A DNA stretch of 64,000 bases from Eonycteris spelaea. Its lineage: Eukaryota > Chordata > Mammalia > Chiroptera > Pteropodidae. The translations under genes were made by a program, and so were the position numbers. Positions 25,498 through 34,673 of the stretch are shown piece after piece. The DNA lies in assembly GCA_003508835.1 (NCBI GenBank), contig PUFA01000022.1:8432001-8496000 (forward strand). Reading direction: 5' to 3'. How positions within the stretch are numbered: position 1 is the first letter of the stretch; every line of letters starts with the position of its first letter. The notes under the pieces were generated by a model. That model was not told the origin of the DNA and made no database searches. It worked only from the letters and a program-made list of their open reading frames with translations.

Positions 25498-26352
25498 TGG
25501 CCAGTCTCTGCTTCTGTAAACCTGCTTTCTTGCTAGAGGGGGTTTTGGGGCTTTTAAAGCTATTTCTTCTAGAGGCTCGGGGCTGATTCTTTAGTGGGGA
25601 GAGTCAGTCGCTGGCAGGCTAAAAAGGCTCATAATTAATCTTGATTGGCTCCCTGGGTCTTAAATTTGATCGCACCACAACAGTACTTGGCTTTACATCA
25701 CTTACGTCATGTTATACGTGTTCCTCTTTTTTTATTCCCTTTGAAAATGTGGTCTAATATCTGTACCCATTGATAAAAATGAACAACCTCCTAATTTGGA
25801 GACCATAAAGAAATCTCCATTTGAAACTGCTACTAGTAAACAAACACAGAAAGAGGACTCAATTCGGACCATAAATGGGCAGCTGGATCCACAGCACGGA
25901 GCGTGACAGCCGCCAACACTGAAACATATGAACACAGCACACACACCCAATACATAAACATCACTCCATGAGGATAAATGAGTTGTAATCTAACCTGTTA
26001 TCACCGAGGAAGGATAATTTCTAATTTTAGAAATCCATACAATGATTGGGGTTTCACCTTAAATACCTCGTTGATGGAGGACCCAGTTTCTATTTTACTA
26101 ACTAGGTGGTTTTTGTTTGCTTATTTGAAAAGATTAGCCATCGTGGCTGTTGATGGAAAACTGGAAAACCCATGGAAACCTGGCATGCGATGGAATACCA
26201 AGGATCTCTCCAAATCCTTAATATTTTCAACACAAATGCAAAAGAACATGAAGTGGAGAAGCAGTCCCCCGCGCGAAAAGTCTGAAGCAGCTTTGTATCC
26301 CATCACTTTTGTGGGTCCCCCCCCCCGCCATGTTTATACCTAACATACTCAC

Positions 26353-26468
26353 TTATGCCCACAGCTGTTATGAGCTTGATGGCGAGTTCAGGAATTTCAC
26401 AGTGAGTAAAAAACGGTTCCAGGATGTAGCGTCCAAATGCCAGAGATATCACAGCAGTGGCTGCAGGG
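26353..26468 (-). CDS. SLC7A11: SLC7A11 exon 3 (residues 135-174)
   Basis: This 116-nt exon completes Arg135 (CG|C) and encodes [20 protein letters not shown] and onward to Ile173, plus one base of Thr174. The acceptor is TTTTCTAG and the donor GTGAGT. Cys158, the cysteine that forms the disulfide with CD98hc in the human complex, is present. The two residues just before it are Thr156-His157, where human and mouse have Ile-Gln, a local change in the extracellular loop that meets the heavy chain. The exon covers helix 4, this loop and the start of helix 5. Confidence 0.98.
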
Positions 26469-27789
26469 CTAGAAAACATAGATATTTAGGTTACCAAATA
26501 TACACACACACACAAAATTGCATCTTCACTACACTTGTTCTACCTTGAGGTATTTTTATTCAGCGTATGTGACACATTAAATATGAAAGTCTGTGATTTT
26601 CAGAGCTCCATACTGGATTGGGTTGTCATTGACATTCAAAATGAAATGTTTTGCCTGTAACTTAGGTGGCTGGTTTTAAAACTTCACATATCCTTGGGAA
26701 CGAGGCTGAGAACTAGCCACAGGAAGCAGTGTTCTTTCTCAGTAAGTCATCAATTAAGATCCAGCCACAGTAAGAATGTGTTAATGGTGCAAATCTAATG
26801 GGCCGAGTCATGGTCAGGGAAATGAACAGAAATGCAACAAAAAATAACTTTTCTTTGCAAATATATGCATATGTATTTGACACTCTATTATCCTTACTTT
26901 TCCCATATAGACAAAACCTTGAAGAGCCAAGTGATTATTCTTAATCCCACAGAAATATTTAGATGCAAAGTATAAGGTGAGAAATAAAATTACTCTTGTA
27001 ATTTTACAGAAGTGAGAAAATATGTGTAAAATAAGAATATGAAATAAGTGCAGGTATATAGATAGCAAAATAGGTAACAAATCATTCCACTGTAATTTCT
27101 TCAAATATTTCTATGAGAAAAGTACATGTCATTTCAGTTTAAATGTATGTATGTATGTGTGCATGATTGCACACATATGACTGCATATTCTTTGGATACA
27201 GACAAGTCCCTGGGAGTATCTCCTTTCTCAACCAAACCACCTTCTAGCTTCTTTTCCTTCTGATGAGTACCCAACACCCATACCCCATCCCTAGACTGTC
27301 AGAAAACACTCATCATGTGGTCCAACCTTGGCCTGCTGGTACCAGACAGCACTATGAATTTCCTGAGAGTCTTCTTTTCCCAGAGACCACCTCCTCCCTC
27401 CCCTCTCCTCCCCAAAGCAGCATTATTTTTCCTGTTCTCTATCACTTATAAATCTTTTGATGTATAAATTAAAATCTCATCGTGTCGTTTTAGGGCTTTC
27501 AAAATACGCTCAGGATATGCAAAAACCCTTCCATTCAAGGCTCCACCTGGTCTAAGCTTTCTCTGCCTCTTTGGTTTGGTTATTCCACTGGAAGGTTCTG
27601 AATTCCCTTTGCCTGGAGCCCCTGAGACTCAGACAGTGTTTTACACCTCAGATCTTCGTTCTCCCTTCCTCTGCCGAGGAAGCCCCAACACTGACTGGGG
27701 AGATCTCCTCTCTGAAGCTCCCCGTGTCCCTTTCACAGAGCTAATCACAGCAGCAACTATATACTCACTCTTGTGATTTCTTGATTGCT

Positions 27790-27935
27790 AACTATTCCCC
27801 TCACTTGATCCCGAGCTCCGTGGTACCATGTTGTGCCCATCTTAATCACTGTTTTCTCCCCAGTGTTCACTATAATGTGTATCAGACAGTAGAAATCCAA
27901 TAAATATTGACTATGTGGTGAATGTGTGAATTCAG
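27790..27935 (+). repeat. LINE-2 3' end
   Basis: Contains GAGCTCCGTGGTACC, TTTTCTCCCCAGTGTTCAC, ATCAGACAGTAGAAATCCAATAAATATTGA, the standard order of the L2 terminus. Confidence 0.65.
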
Positions 27936-29516
27936 TCAAATGACCCTGCTATATGTACTGCTGCGTGATAATTCTTTCCTTGAAATCTATGTTTTACAGA
28001 TTATTTCTGGCGAGAGCGACTTAATCTGAAGTATAGTTTTAACAGTACGCATTTATTAGGTACCAGGTGTGTTGTCAACAGAAGAGAAATGTTACAGCAC
28101 CTAGGTACTTGCCACCCCTCATGACATTTGTTACTCTGTCTGTTTGAAAGACCAGCTGAGCAATGTGAGTCCATTCTATAGAGGAATACATAAACCCAGT
28201 AAAAACGCTTCTAAAATACATGTGGGCAATTTCCTCTGTCCATACACACACCTGGACGTATGCACGCACCGTGATGTAGCTCTCATGCAATTAAATTAAC
28301 ATTTGATCGTGAGCTCCTTGAGAACAGAATCGTGGTTCATTCCACTTCAGATCTCTTTAACTGACCGTCCACTGTTCCGTAGCAGTTTGAGGAATGGATG
28401 ACTTCATGGATGCGCCCTATATCTATGCTACTGCAATTGGAACCACCATGCTTATCATAATGCAAAGTCCTTAGCCAACACCATCCAACCAATACGGGGC
28501 TGAAAAGGGATTCAGGTCCAGCTCTCTCAGGCCTCAAAGTCCACCATGCTGACAGCCCAGTCTTCTAACTAAGTAGAACACTCCCCTGAATGCTGAGAAG
28601 GCTGCAGTCAAAATATTATCAGCTTAAATGTTCAGTCACTGATGCGAAATAATTGAATACCTGTGGCACTCGGGGCATGGAAGTAAGTAGTATGAGGGTG
28701 ACAGAAAGCATGAGACCTGGTCTCCTGTGCTTGAAATGCTGCTATATTATCAGGGACACAGAACACAGGCCCCAAAATATTAAGAATCTGAGACATCATG
28801 TTCAGTGTCACATGAGCAGCAGAGACTGCATTTTTTTCAGAATTAAAGAGGAAAGACATACCATAAACCAGAGTGAACAGAGAGTTAACTGTGGAAGAGA
28901 GGGTTTAAGTTGACCTTTGAAGAGCAAGATTCAGATCATCAGAGAAGATGGAAGGCACATCCCAGGAAACTCCCAGATTTTACCAAAGGAACGAAGTACT
29001 TCTTTACCATTATTTCATGATGACGAGTTTGAAAGCATGCAGAATTGTTTAAACGGAGAAAATACTTAACAAAGAAGTAACGATGACTCTGAAGTTCTTT
29101 GTTGAAAAAAATGAAAAAGAAACGCCTAAGACTATGAAAATCATGATTAGTGTCAAGTCCTGCTTCTTAGGTCTGCCTGTGCCACTAAGTCACAAATAAA
29201 GGATGGAAGCTCACATGAGCTCACAGCTGTTATTTCTGATAAGTTTACAGGGAGATCAAGTTTTCCTGGTTATTTGTTAAACTCTGTAAACAGTATGTGC
29301 GAGTCACGTTTTATGAGCACAATTAACCTTAAGGAACTGTGATACTCCAAACTTCTCATATGACACTGGAAGTTTCCCACGAACTCGAAGGAAACCTGCT
29401 ATTCAGAATGACTTAGCATGATCAGGTTTGATTCTTAACCAAGACAATCAGGAAGAGGAACACCCTGTTACAATGAAATCAAAAAAGCTTTGCGCAATTG
29501 TAGTTCACTAATTTGT

Positions 29517-29547
29517 TTAACGTGAGGAAGTGAGTCACTCACGTTAA
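29517..29547. promoter_or_regulatory. AP-1 consensus site in a perfect inverted repeat
   Basis: TTAACGTGAG and CTCACGTTAA form an exact 10-bp inverted repeat around an 11-bp centre that contains TGAGTCA, the canonical AP-1 site (29531-29537). It lies in intron 2, about 500 bp past exon 2. A regulatory role is inference. Confidence 0.5.
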
Positions 29548-30036
29548 GAAAGGGCCTCATTTTTTTTTGTAAAGCATAAAACGTGGTGACACACTGAATC
29601 ATGAGGCACGGAAGGCTTCAGTCACAAAGACTGAGGGAAGTCTATCATCTCCACAGTGCCATCTACAAGAAGCAAACTCCCATTCCCAGCAGGACTCTGA
29701 ATTTTGTCTGATCAGTCCAAAGAGATGATTGATCGAGGTGGATTTCCATGCTTCGAATCCTTTCAGGTTAACATCTTGGCTAAAAATGTCTTAGAGAATC
29801 ATTGAAAACTAAAGAAAAGCAGGTACTAAAAAGTTTGGCATGCCTGGCAAACTATTGCCTGTGGCAAAAGGACATTAAAAACATTAATCGAGAAAGGTAT
29901 TTCATCACAGACTTTATGTCCTGAAGTAGATATGTTCACAATATAGTCATATGACATGCATATTTTAATTTATAATAATCATGGTGATTCAAAGAAGGTT
30001 TATTGTCACTTAATTTTTTTCTATTTACGTTCTTAC

Positions 30037-30163
30037 CGTATTATGAGCAGTTCCACCCAGACTCGTACAAAAGCTGGTAATGGGCCAAAGACTTCCAGAA
30101 TATAGATGTAATGACCACCTGATTTTTTAATACTTGTTCCCAATTCAGCATAGGACAAGGCTC
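30037..30163 (-). CDS. SLC7A11: SLC7A11 exon 2 (residues 93-135)
   Basis: This 127-nt exon completes Gly93, encodes 41 whole codons and gives two bases of Arg135. The acceptor is TTTTTACAG and the donor GTAAGA. It begins [18 protein letters not shown] and ends VELLII before the split Arg. It carries the first intracellular loop, helix 3 and the start of the next segment. Arg126 and Arg135 are conserved; Arg135 is a substrate-contact residue in published xCT structures (family knowledge). Differences from human are Ser103 (human Thr; mouse also Ser) and Ile112 (human and mouse Thr). Confidence 0.98.
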
Positions 30164-30604
30164 CTGTAAAAATATATTTTTTTAAAAAAAGGTATACAGT
30201 TAAAATAGTACCAAGTCATCCAGCAGCAGAATTGACACAGCAAAGTTTATATTGCGTGAGATGTTATTACGTCCTTTGGTCTAAATGAGATCCTTATTTA
30301 AAAACAAAGGTCATCTAACTGCTAAGAGCAACCAAATTCCTCTTGTAACTTCCTTAAATTTGAGGTCAGTTCGTTCTATTGAAACAATGTAAGTTTACCT
30401 GAAATGGTAAAGACGAACTTCTAAAACAATATCGCATTAAGAACACTAATCTCAAACTTTGAAACAAGAGGAAAAAGAGAAGATCAATGCCAAGAATACG
30501 AACTTATTTTTACTTTTTAAAATTTTTTAGGCGAGGTGACTCTTGGTTGACCTCACAAATCACAAGGACCTTGTCAGCTTACAATCTCTTATTTTTTATT
30601 TTTT

Positions 30605-30721
30605 ACACCTACAGCACCTGGTCTTCCTAAGTGGTCTCCCATTCAGTACTAACCTGTCCCAACCCTGCTTAGCTTCCGAGATCAGAAGGGATCAGGCTTG
30701 TTCAGGGTGGCTTGGCCAGAC
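30605..30721 (-). pseudogene. 5S rRNA-derived retropseudogene
   Basis: The reverse complement begins GTCTGGCCAAGCCACCCTGAA and continues through TGATCTCGGAAGCTAAGCAG, GTTAGTACT, GGGAGACC and GGTGCTGTAGG, in the order of mammalian 5S rRNA over its whole length of about 120 nt. The internal box A region AGCTAAGCAGG is intact. Changes such as ACAAGCC for the normal ACGCGCC mark it as non-functional. It is followed on the same strand by an A-rich tail (TAAAAAATAAAAAATAAG), as expected for LINE-mediated retroposition. No clear target-site duplication is visible. Confidence 0.92.
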
Positions 30722-31109
30722 TACTAACCTATTTATAGAACATAACTTCACACCAAGACAAAGAATTATCCCAAACTGATCTCAATTCTCATTATATTGA
30801 GAATTCTTTCAGTAAATGTTTCTGTGGCACATCAAAACAAAACAAAAAAAGTTATCTGTACTTCAGAAAAGTACGGATGGGCTCCAGGTCTTTCAAGGCT
30901 TCATTTATTTTGTAGGGTATGTTTTTGTTGACAAAATAAATTTTAATTCAAATATTCTATTTCTAAAAAAGGTTTTCTCAGATATTTTTAAAGTGTATAC
31001 TTCTGGGTAGTTAAATAACATACTTTTAAAAAGAGATGCTTTTTATAAGTTATGCTTATTACATTAGGTAAAATTAACTATAAACCAAATTTTACATTTA
31101 GCAATATAA

Positions 31110-31235
31110 TTCATATGCACTTGAGCAAGTCATGTAACCTCAGTTTCATCTTCTGTGTATAAAGATGGCAATAGATGCCAAGGTAGGACTGGGCCTAACA
31201 CATGGAAAGCGCCTTATGAAATACAGTTATACCAT
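31110..31235 (+). repeat. MIR SINE fragment
   Basis: Sense MIR order: TTGAGCAAGTCATGTAACCTCAGTTTCATCTTCTGTGTATAAAGATGG. Confidence 0.7.
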
Positions 31236-33935
31236 TAATTTGAGCAATTATTTATCGAGAAAATAAAAAATGTTATCTTGACGTTATATGAAAGTTCTAC
31301 CACCGTTAAGTACTCGAAGGCAACACACGATTTTTGCTTGAGCTCTTCAGAGACTAAAGTGTAAGAAATTCTTGTTAGTAAAGCTTCAGACAGAATTGTC
31401 CAACATGAATATAATTTGCATATTCACTGAAATCTTAGTATCACTTATCCTGTTCCTGACCTAGCACTTTATCAGTCAGCCAGGAAGATTTTTTTTTTTT
31501 ATTTAAAAATAAAGAAAAAACACAGACTCTGAGGCCATACCCCAGACTCACTCTATAACCAAGGGAATCCACACTCTCCAATAGAGAGATCCAGGTCATT
31601 TGTTCTTGTATAATTCGCACAGATAATTCTAAAGTAACTGGTCTGGAGATTGATATTTGGGGTCACTGGTACAGTTTGCATATTTATAACTAATGGTAAC
31701 CAGTTGTAATTCACTCTCTGTTGGAAACCAGTCAACCATGTTGGCTGCCGTACAAAAAAGCATCTAATATAAAGTGTTATTGAAAAGAGTCTGAAGTAGC
31801 TCAGAATACATTACCAGAGAATCAATACCTATGCTAGTTTCTGCTCGGCAGAAACTCCAGGATGGTTGTCCTAGGTTTAAATTGAGATCTGGAGGAATGA
31901 GATTTTCATTTAAAATTCTCAAGCTCCATAACCATTTTAGCCATTTTACTCAGATGAAAAAAAAAGTTCAGAACAGGATGTAAAACTCCAGGTACTGACC
32001 CCGGTTGGTCTTTTCTTTTCTGTTTTTTTTTTTTTTTTTTTTTTTTAATTTTAAACCAAATATAAGAGATTCTTTACTTTTAGTCCTAGAGTTTAAGTTT
32101 AGTTTAGTTCTAGAGAAAGCATTTTTTTCCCCCTTACATTTTGCTTTATTTCCTGTTGGGAAGCCACTCCTGTCAAACAGCTCTAGTCACTTAAGTGACA
32201 AATGCAATGCAAACACAGATAAATAGATTAACACAGGGGCACACTCCCTGCAAGCAGTACTCAAAGAATACCAAGTCCAGTGTAACTTTAGCTAGTCCCT
32301 TTAGCTTGTCATCACCCCTGAGCTCGAGATGATATACTTTTGCAGTCGCACATTTTCTAGTACAAGTCAGCATCGCTTTAACTGATTCCATGCTCGAAGG
32401 AAGCCATTTAATTATATCTGAATAATCTTTTATTGCGTACAAAAATGGAACTGTACAGCGGGAGCCGATGCACATAGTATGCAAAGTCCAGGAAACCGGT
32501 CATGGTTTTTCCTATTACACAGTGATTCACTCTGACTACACCCAGCGTTGTGGAAGATTACAGGCTGAGGGGGCACTAAGTCATTTATGACGATCAACGA
32601 TTAGGTTCCTTTTGTCTACAAAGGCGCGTGCCAGAGCATGTGGACAAACTTTTCTAAAATCTAAAAATAATTCCTCCATAGGTCTTTCTATACTAAGGCT
32701 TTGTTTTAACAATTTCCATTTAAAATGCCTTCTTCCTGATAATGGAAATGTGAGTTCTCTAAATGAAAGCTCAAATCCATGACTTGAAACATCACAAACC
32801 CTAAAGAATGAATGGATTGAAACGTGTAGGGCCAAGAGTTAGTACTTGGTCCTAGAGTTATGACAAGGAGTTAGTACCTTTAAAGAGCAGTGTCTTTTAG
32901 AATAAAACATACTGTTTGTCAGAAAAGAGCAAATGCATCTTAGACATTTAACCCTTAGCATTAATAAAAAAATTTTTTTGACCACTCACCAGTTTTTGTC
33001 ACCTTTACAACTAACTCATGTAGCTCTCTAATAATCTGTTCACCTCATAAGGGGCCACTTCTCACCTCTTACTAATAATTGTCAAATCAAGAGATCTAGA
33101 TCCTGAAGAAGGATTAATAATCATATTTCTTCTACCAGTTCTGTTCGGATTAACTCAGTGAACAGGTGGGCAAATTATCTGCCTCTAGCGATCAAGTGAA
33201 CCATAAATACGGAAAACAGACCTGAGCAAGCACAGCAAACTCATACCCGATTCTAGTTACAATTTAGGCTGCAAAGGTTTATAGGTATTGGGGAGAGGGG
33301 AAAGGTTGGGGGAAAAAAATGCAAAATATGCTCAGGCCCTTGCATTATACCCACTTGAGCTCGCTAGGGACTGAGTTCCATGCCATCATGCTTCTTTCCA
33401 CATCAAGGACTTTTGAAAGAATACTAGGAACAGACAAGCGCACGAAGTTCAAGAATTCAAAAGGGAAAGACTGCCACCGTTTGTTGTGCCCATGAAAAAA
33501 AAAAAATAAGTCAGTAAAACTTCTGCTGAGCAGTCAGTTCTGTGTCTAAATAGGCCACGCCGGGGTCGCTTCACAGGTGTTTCATTCAGCGTGCCAGCTG
33601 CCAAGATGCCCCAAACAGACGGAGCTAAGCACAACCGCCCGGCACACAGAGCTCGGGTGTATTTCACCGGGTCATCAAAGGTAGCCTTTGCTCTTGTCGC
33701 CGCAGGGAAAAGTCAGAAAATAGCCTGTCTTAGGCAGGAAAAGCGAGCACAGCCTGCAGGAAGCAATTTGAGGGAATTCAGGATGCTGCAAGAGTGGACC
33801 CCGTGTCTGGATAGTCTCGCACGCCTCAGCAAACGTCAGGCAACTTCACGGAGCCTTTGCCATTTCACCACTCTTTAAAAATCACCCTTTGCTGTCCCAG
33901 AAAGCGAACTGCCCTGCCCGGCTCCACAGACACGG

Positions 33936-33956
33936 CCCCCGCCCCGCCCCCCCCCC
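33936..33956 (-). other. G-quadruplex-prone tract next to exon 1 donor
   Basis: On the SLC7A11 coding strand this reads ten G, C, four G, C, five G, starting about 19 nt downstream of the exon 1 splice donor. Confidence 0.85.
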
Positions 33957-33975
33957 AAGAAGAAGCTGCACTCAC

Positions 33976-34252
33976 CAAACAGTGACAGGACCCCACAGAC
34001 TGTCCAGATCACCAGGGACATGCCCACGCTGCCCGTGTTCTGGAGCACGCCCTTAGGAGAGATGAAGATGCCTGCGCCAATGATGGTGCCAATGATGATG
34101 GAGATGCCCCTCAGCAAAGTGATTTTCTTCTTCAGCACCACTTTCTCCGGCCCGGGGGGCTCCTTGCCCCCCAGGGAGGGCAGCCTCCCACGAACACTGC
34201 CCTGCAGGTAACCTCCACTGGAGATGGTGGACACGACAGGCTTTCTGACCAT
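33976..34252 (-). CDS. SLC7A11: SLC7A11 exon 1, coding part (residues 1-92 and first base of Gly93)
   Basis: The exon encodes the cytosolic N-terminus and the first two membrane helices of xCT. The protein begins [11 protein letters not shown], as in human and mouse. The start ATG at 34252-34250 has a strong context (G at -3, G at +4). Ser26, reported as an mTORC2 phosphorylation site in human, is kept, whereas human Lys12 is Ser here. The helix-breaking GAGIF motif of APC-fold transporters is at residues 59-63, in membrane helix 1; helix 2 spans roughly residues 76-95. The exon ends CTG TTT G followed by GTGAGT, a strong donor, leaving phase 1. The open frame continues upstream of the ATG without a stop as far as a TTG, but contains no in-frame ATG there, so the chosen start stands. 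Confidence 0.98.
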
Positions 34253-34273
34253 TGCAGTGACACCCGGGGGCGA

Positions 34274-34314
34274 AAATAAAACAGGCAAAAAAAAGAAAAA
34301 AAAAAAAAAAACTA
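34274..34314 (-). repeat. Poly-U tract in SLC7A11 5'UTR
   Basis: On the plus strand this is an A-run broken by single G, C and T bases; in the mRNA it reads as about 35 nearly uninterrupted U residues ending about 20-25 nt upstream of the start codon. The exact length may vary between individuals because it is a homopolymer. Confidence 0.85.
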
Positions 34315-34473
34315 AAACTTTCAACTTGGGTGTCTCTTGGTGTGACTGACCAATCTCGCCCTCTTTGCTTTCAGCTTGTCTCTCTCAGTGCGATTGTGTT
34401 CACAGGTAAAGACTCAGACGTATATTTTCTCCTTCACAGTTATCTAATTACACCTCAGAAACACCTTGTGTGT

Positions 34474-34539
34474 TCAGGGGCTCCCGTGCCTCCGACCAGC
34501 ACCTCGGTGCTGCGGCCGCCGCTCCTGCTGCCCTATCAT
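34474..34539 (-). other. Upstream ORF in SLC7A11 5'UTR, 21 codons
   Basis: An ATG at 34539-34537 opens a 21-codon frame beginning MIGQQERRPQ and ending at a TGA at 34474, about 220 nt before the main start. It lies in the transcript only if transcription starts at or upstream of about 34540, which the TATA-like position makes borderline. The upstream ATG context is TTGTA/TGTAATGA, weak. If transcribed, it could damp translation under normal conditions. Confidence 0.45.
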
Positions 34540-34570
34540 TACAGACCAGCTCAGCTTCCTCGTGGGCTGG

Positions 34571-34578
34571 TATTTAAG
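34571..34578 (-). promoter_or_regulatory. SLC7A11: TATA-like box of SLC7A11
   Basis: The minus strand reads CTTAAATA here, with GGAGCTTAAATACCAGC around it. A start about 30 bp downstream would fall near 34540-34545, giving a 5'UTR close to 290 nt, which is compatible with known SLC7A11 transcripts. The site is a TATA variant, so confidence is moderate. Confidence 0.6.
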
Positions 34579-34615
34579 CTCCTGCCTGTCACACCAACTT
34601 ACTCCAGCTAAATGA

Positions 34616-34624
34616 TGATGCAAA
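34616..34624 (+). promoter_or_regulatory. Amino acid response element (AARE), plus orientation
   Basis: The site reads TGATGCAAA, the ATF4-C/EBP composite core. It is the one nearer the TATA-like box. ATF4 activation of SLC7A11 through such elements on amino acid or cystine starvation is established for human and mouse; binding in this species is inferred. Confidence 0.85.
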
Positions 34625-34633
34625 TTCTCCAGG

Positions 34634-34642
34634 TTTGCATCA
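34634..34642 (-). promoter_or_regulatory. Amino acid response element (AARE), minus orientation
   Basis: The plus strand reads TTTGCATCA, the exact reverse complement of TGATGCAAA. It lies 9 bp beyond the first AARE in opposite orientation, so the pair forms an inverted arrangement just upstream of the SLC7A11 TATA-like site. Exact conservation of both cores supports function. Confidence 0.85.
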
Positions 34643-34663
34643 GCCACATGAGGAGGCTCCAGC

Positions 34664-34673
34664 ATTACTCAGC
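34664..34673 (+). promoter_or_regulatory. Antioxidant-response / AP-1-like site
   Basis: The plus strand reads ATTACTCAGC, one mismatch from the ARE core RTGACnnnGC. On the minus strand it is GCTGAGTAAT, one mismatch from the MARE/NF-E2 half TGAGTCA. NRF2 control of SLC7A11 through AREs is established in other mammals; whether this imperfect copy is the functional one is inference. It sits about 22 bp beyond the distal AARE. Confidence 0.55.

Larger units (their letters stand above)
18801..26352 (-). other. SLC7A11 intron 3
   Basis: The largest complete intron here. It holds an L2 tail, a GGAT microsatellite, a long polypurine block, a MIR, a poly-A run (23860-23877) and a tandemly duplicated LTR-like segment. 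Other stretches (for example 22650-25380) show nothing I can assign. Confidence 0.8.
26469..30036 (-). other. SLC7A11 intron 2
   Basis: Non-coding. An L2 tail is seen at 27790-27935 and a palindromic AP-1 site at 29517-29547. Elsewhere (26480-27780, 28000-29500) no element is recognised. Confidence 0.8.
30164..33975 (-). other. SLC7A11 intron 1
   Basis: Non-coding. It contains the 5S-derived retropseudogene, a MIR at about 31110-31240, poly-T runs at 31487-31501 and 32022-32047, and a C-rich block beside the exon 1 donor. The remainder is unassigned. Confidence 0.8.
34253..34541 (-). other. SLC7A11: SLC7A11 5'UTR (within exon 1)
   Basis: This is the stretch between the inferred cap site and the ATG. 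It is GC-rich and CAG/CGG-rich at its 5' end (around 34500-34530) and contains a poly-U tract close to the start codon. No splice acceptor is obvious before the ATG, so I treat it as continuous with coding exon 1. The 5' limit is inferred from the TATA-like box, not observed. Confidence 0.7.
1..34545 (-). other. SLC7A11: SLC7A11 gene, 5' part (exons 1-6 and introns)
   Basis: Six exons in order on the minus strand encode the first 263 residues, plus two bases of codon 264, of xCT, the light chain of cystine/glutamate exchanger system xc-. The protein pairs with CD98hc (SLC3A2) in the plasma membrane, imports cystine in exchange for glutamate and so feeds glutathione synthesis; loss sensitises cells to ferroptosis (family knowledge). 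Intron sizes seen here are about 3.8, 3.6, 7.6, 3.4 and 5.4 kb, then at least 9.7 kb for intron 6. I looked for exon 7 (the segment after K264, beginning TIPLAICIS in human) in 1-9711 and did not find it, so the 3' half lies outside the window. The right boundary is an inferred transcription start about 30 bp downstream of the TATA-like site. No frameshift or internal stop is present in the joined exons. Confidence 0.97.

Noticed and set aside
33875..34324. A 149-codon ORF covering exon 1, extended at both ends
   Set aside because: The N-terminal extension starts at TTG, not ATG, and reads through the poly-U tract; the C-terminal end runs past a GTGAGT donor into intron 1. Only 33976-34252 is coding.
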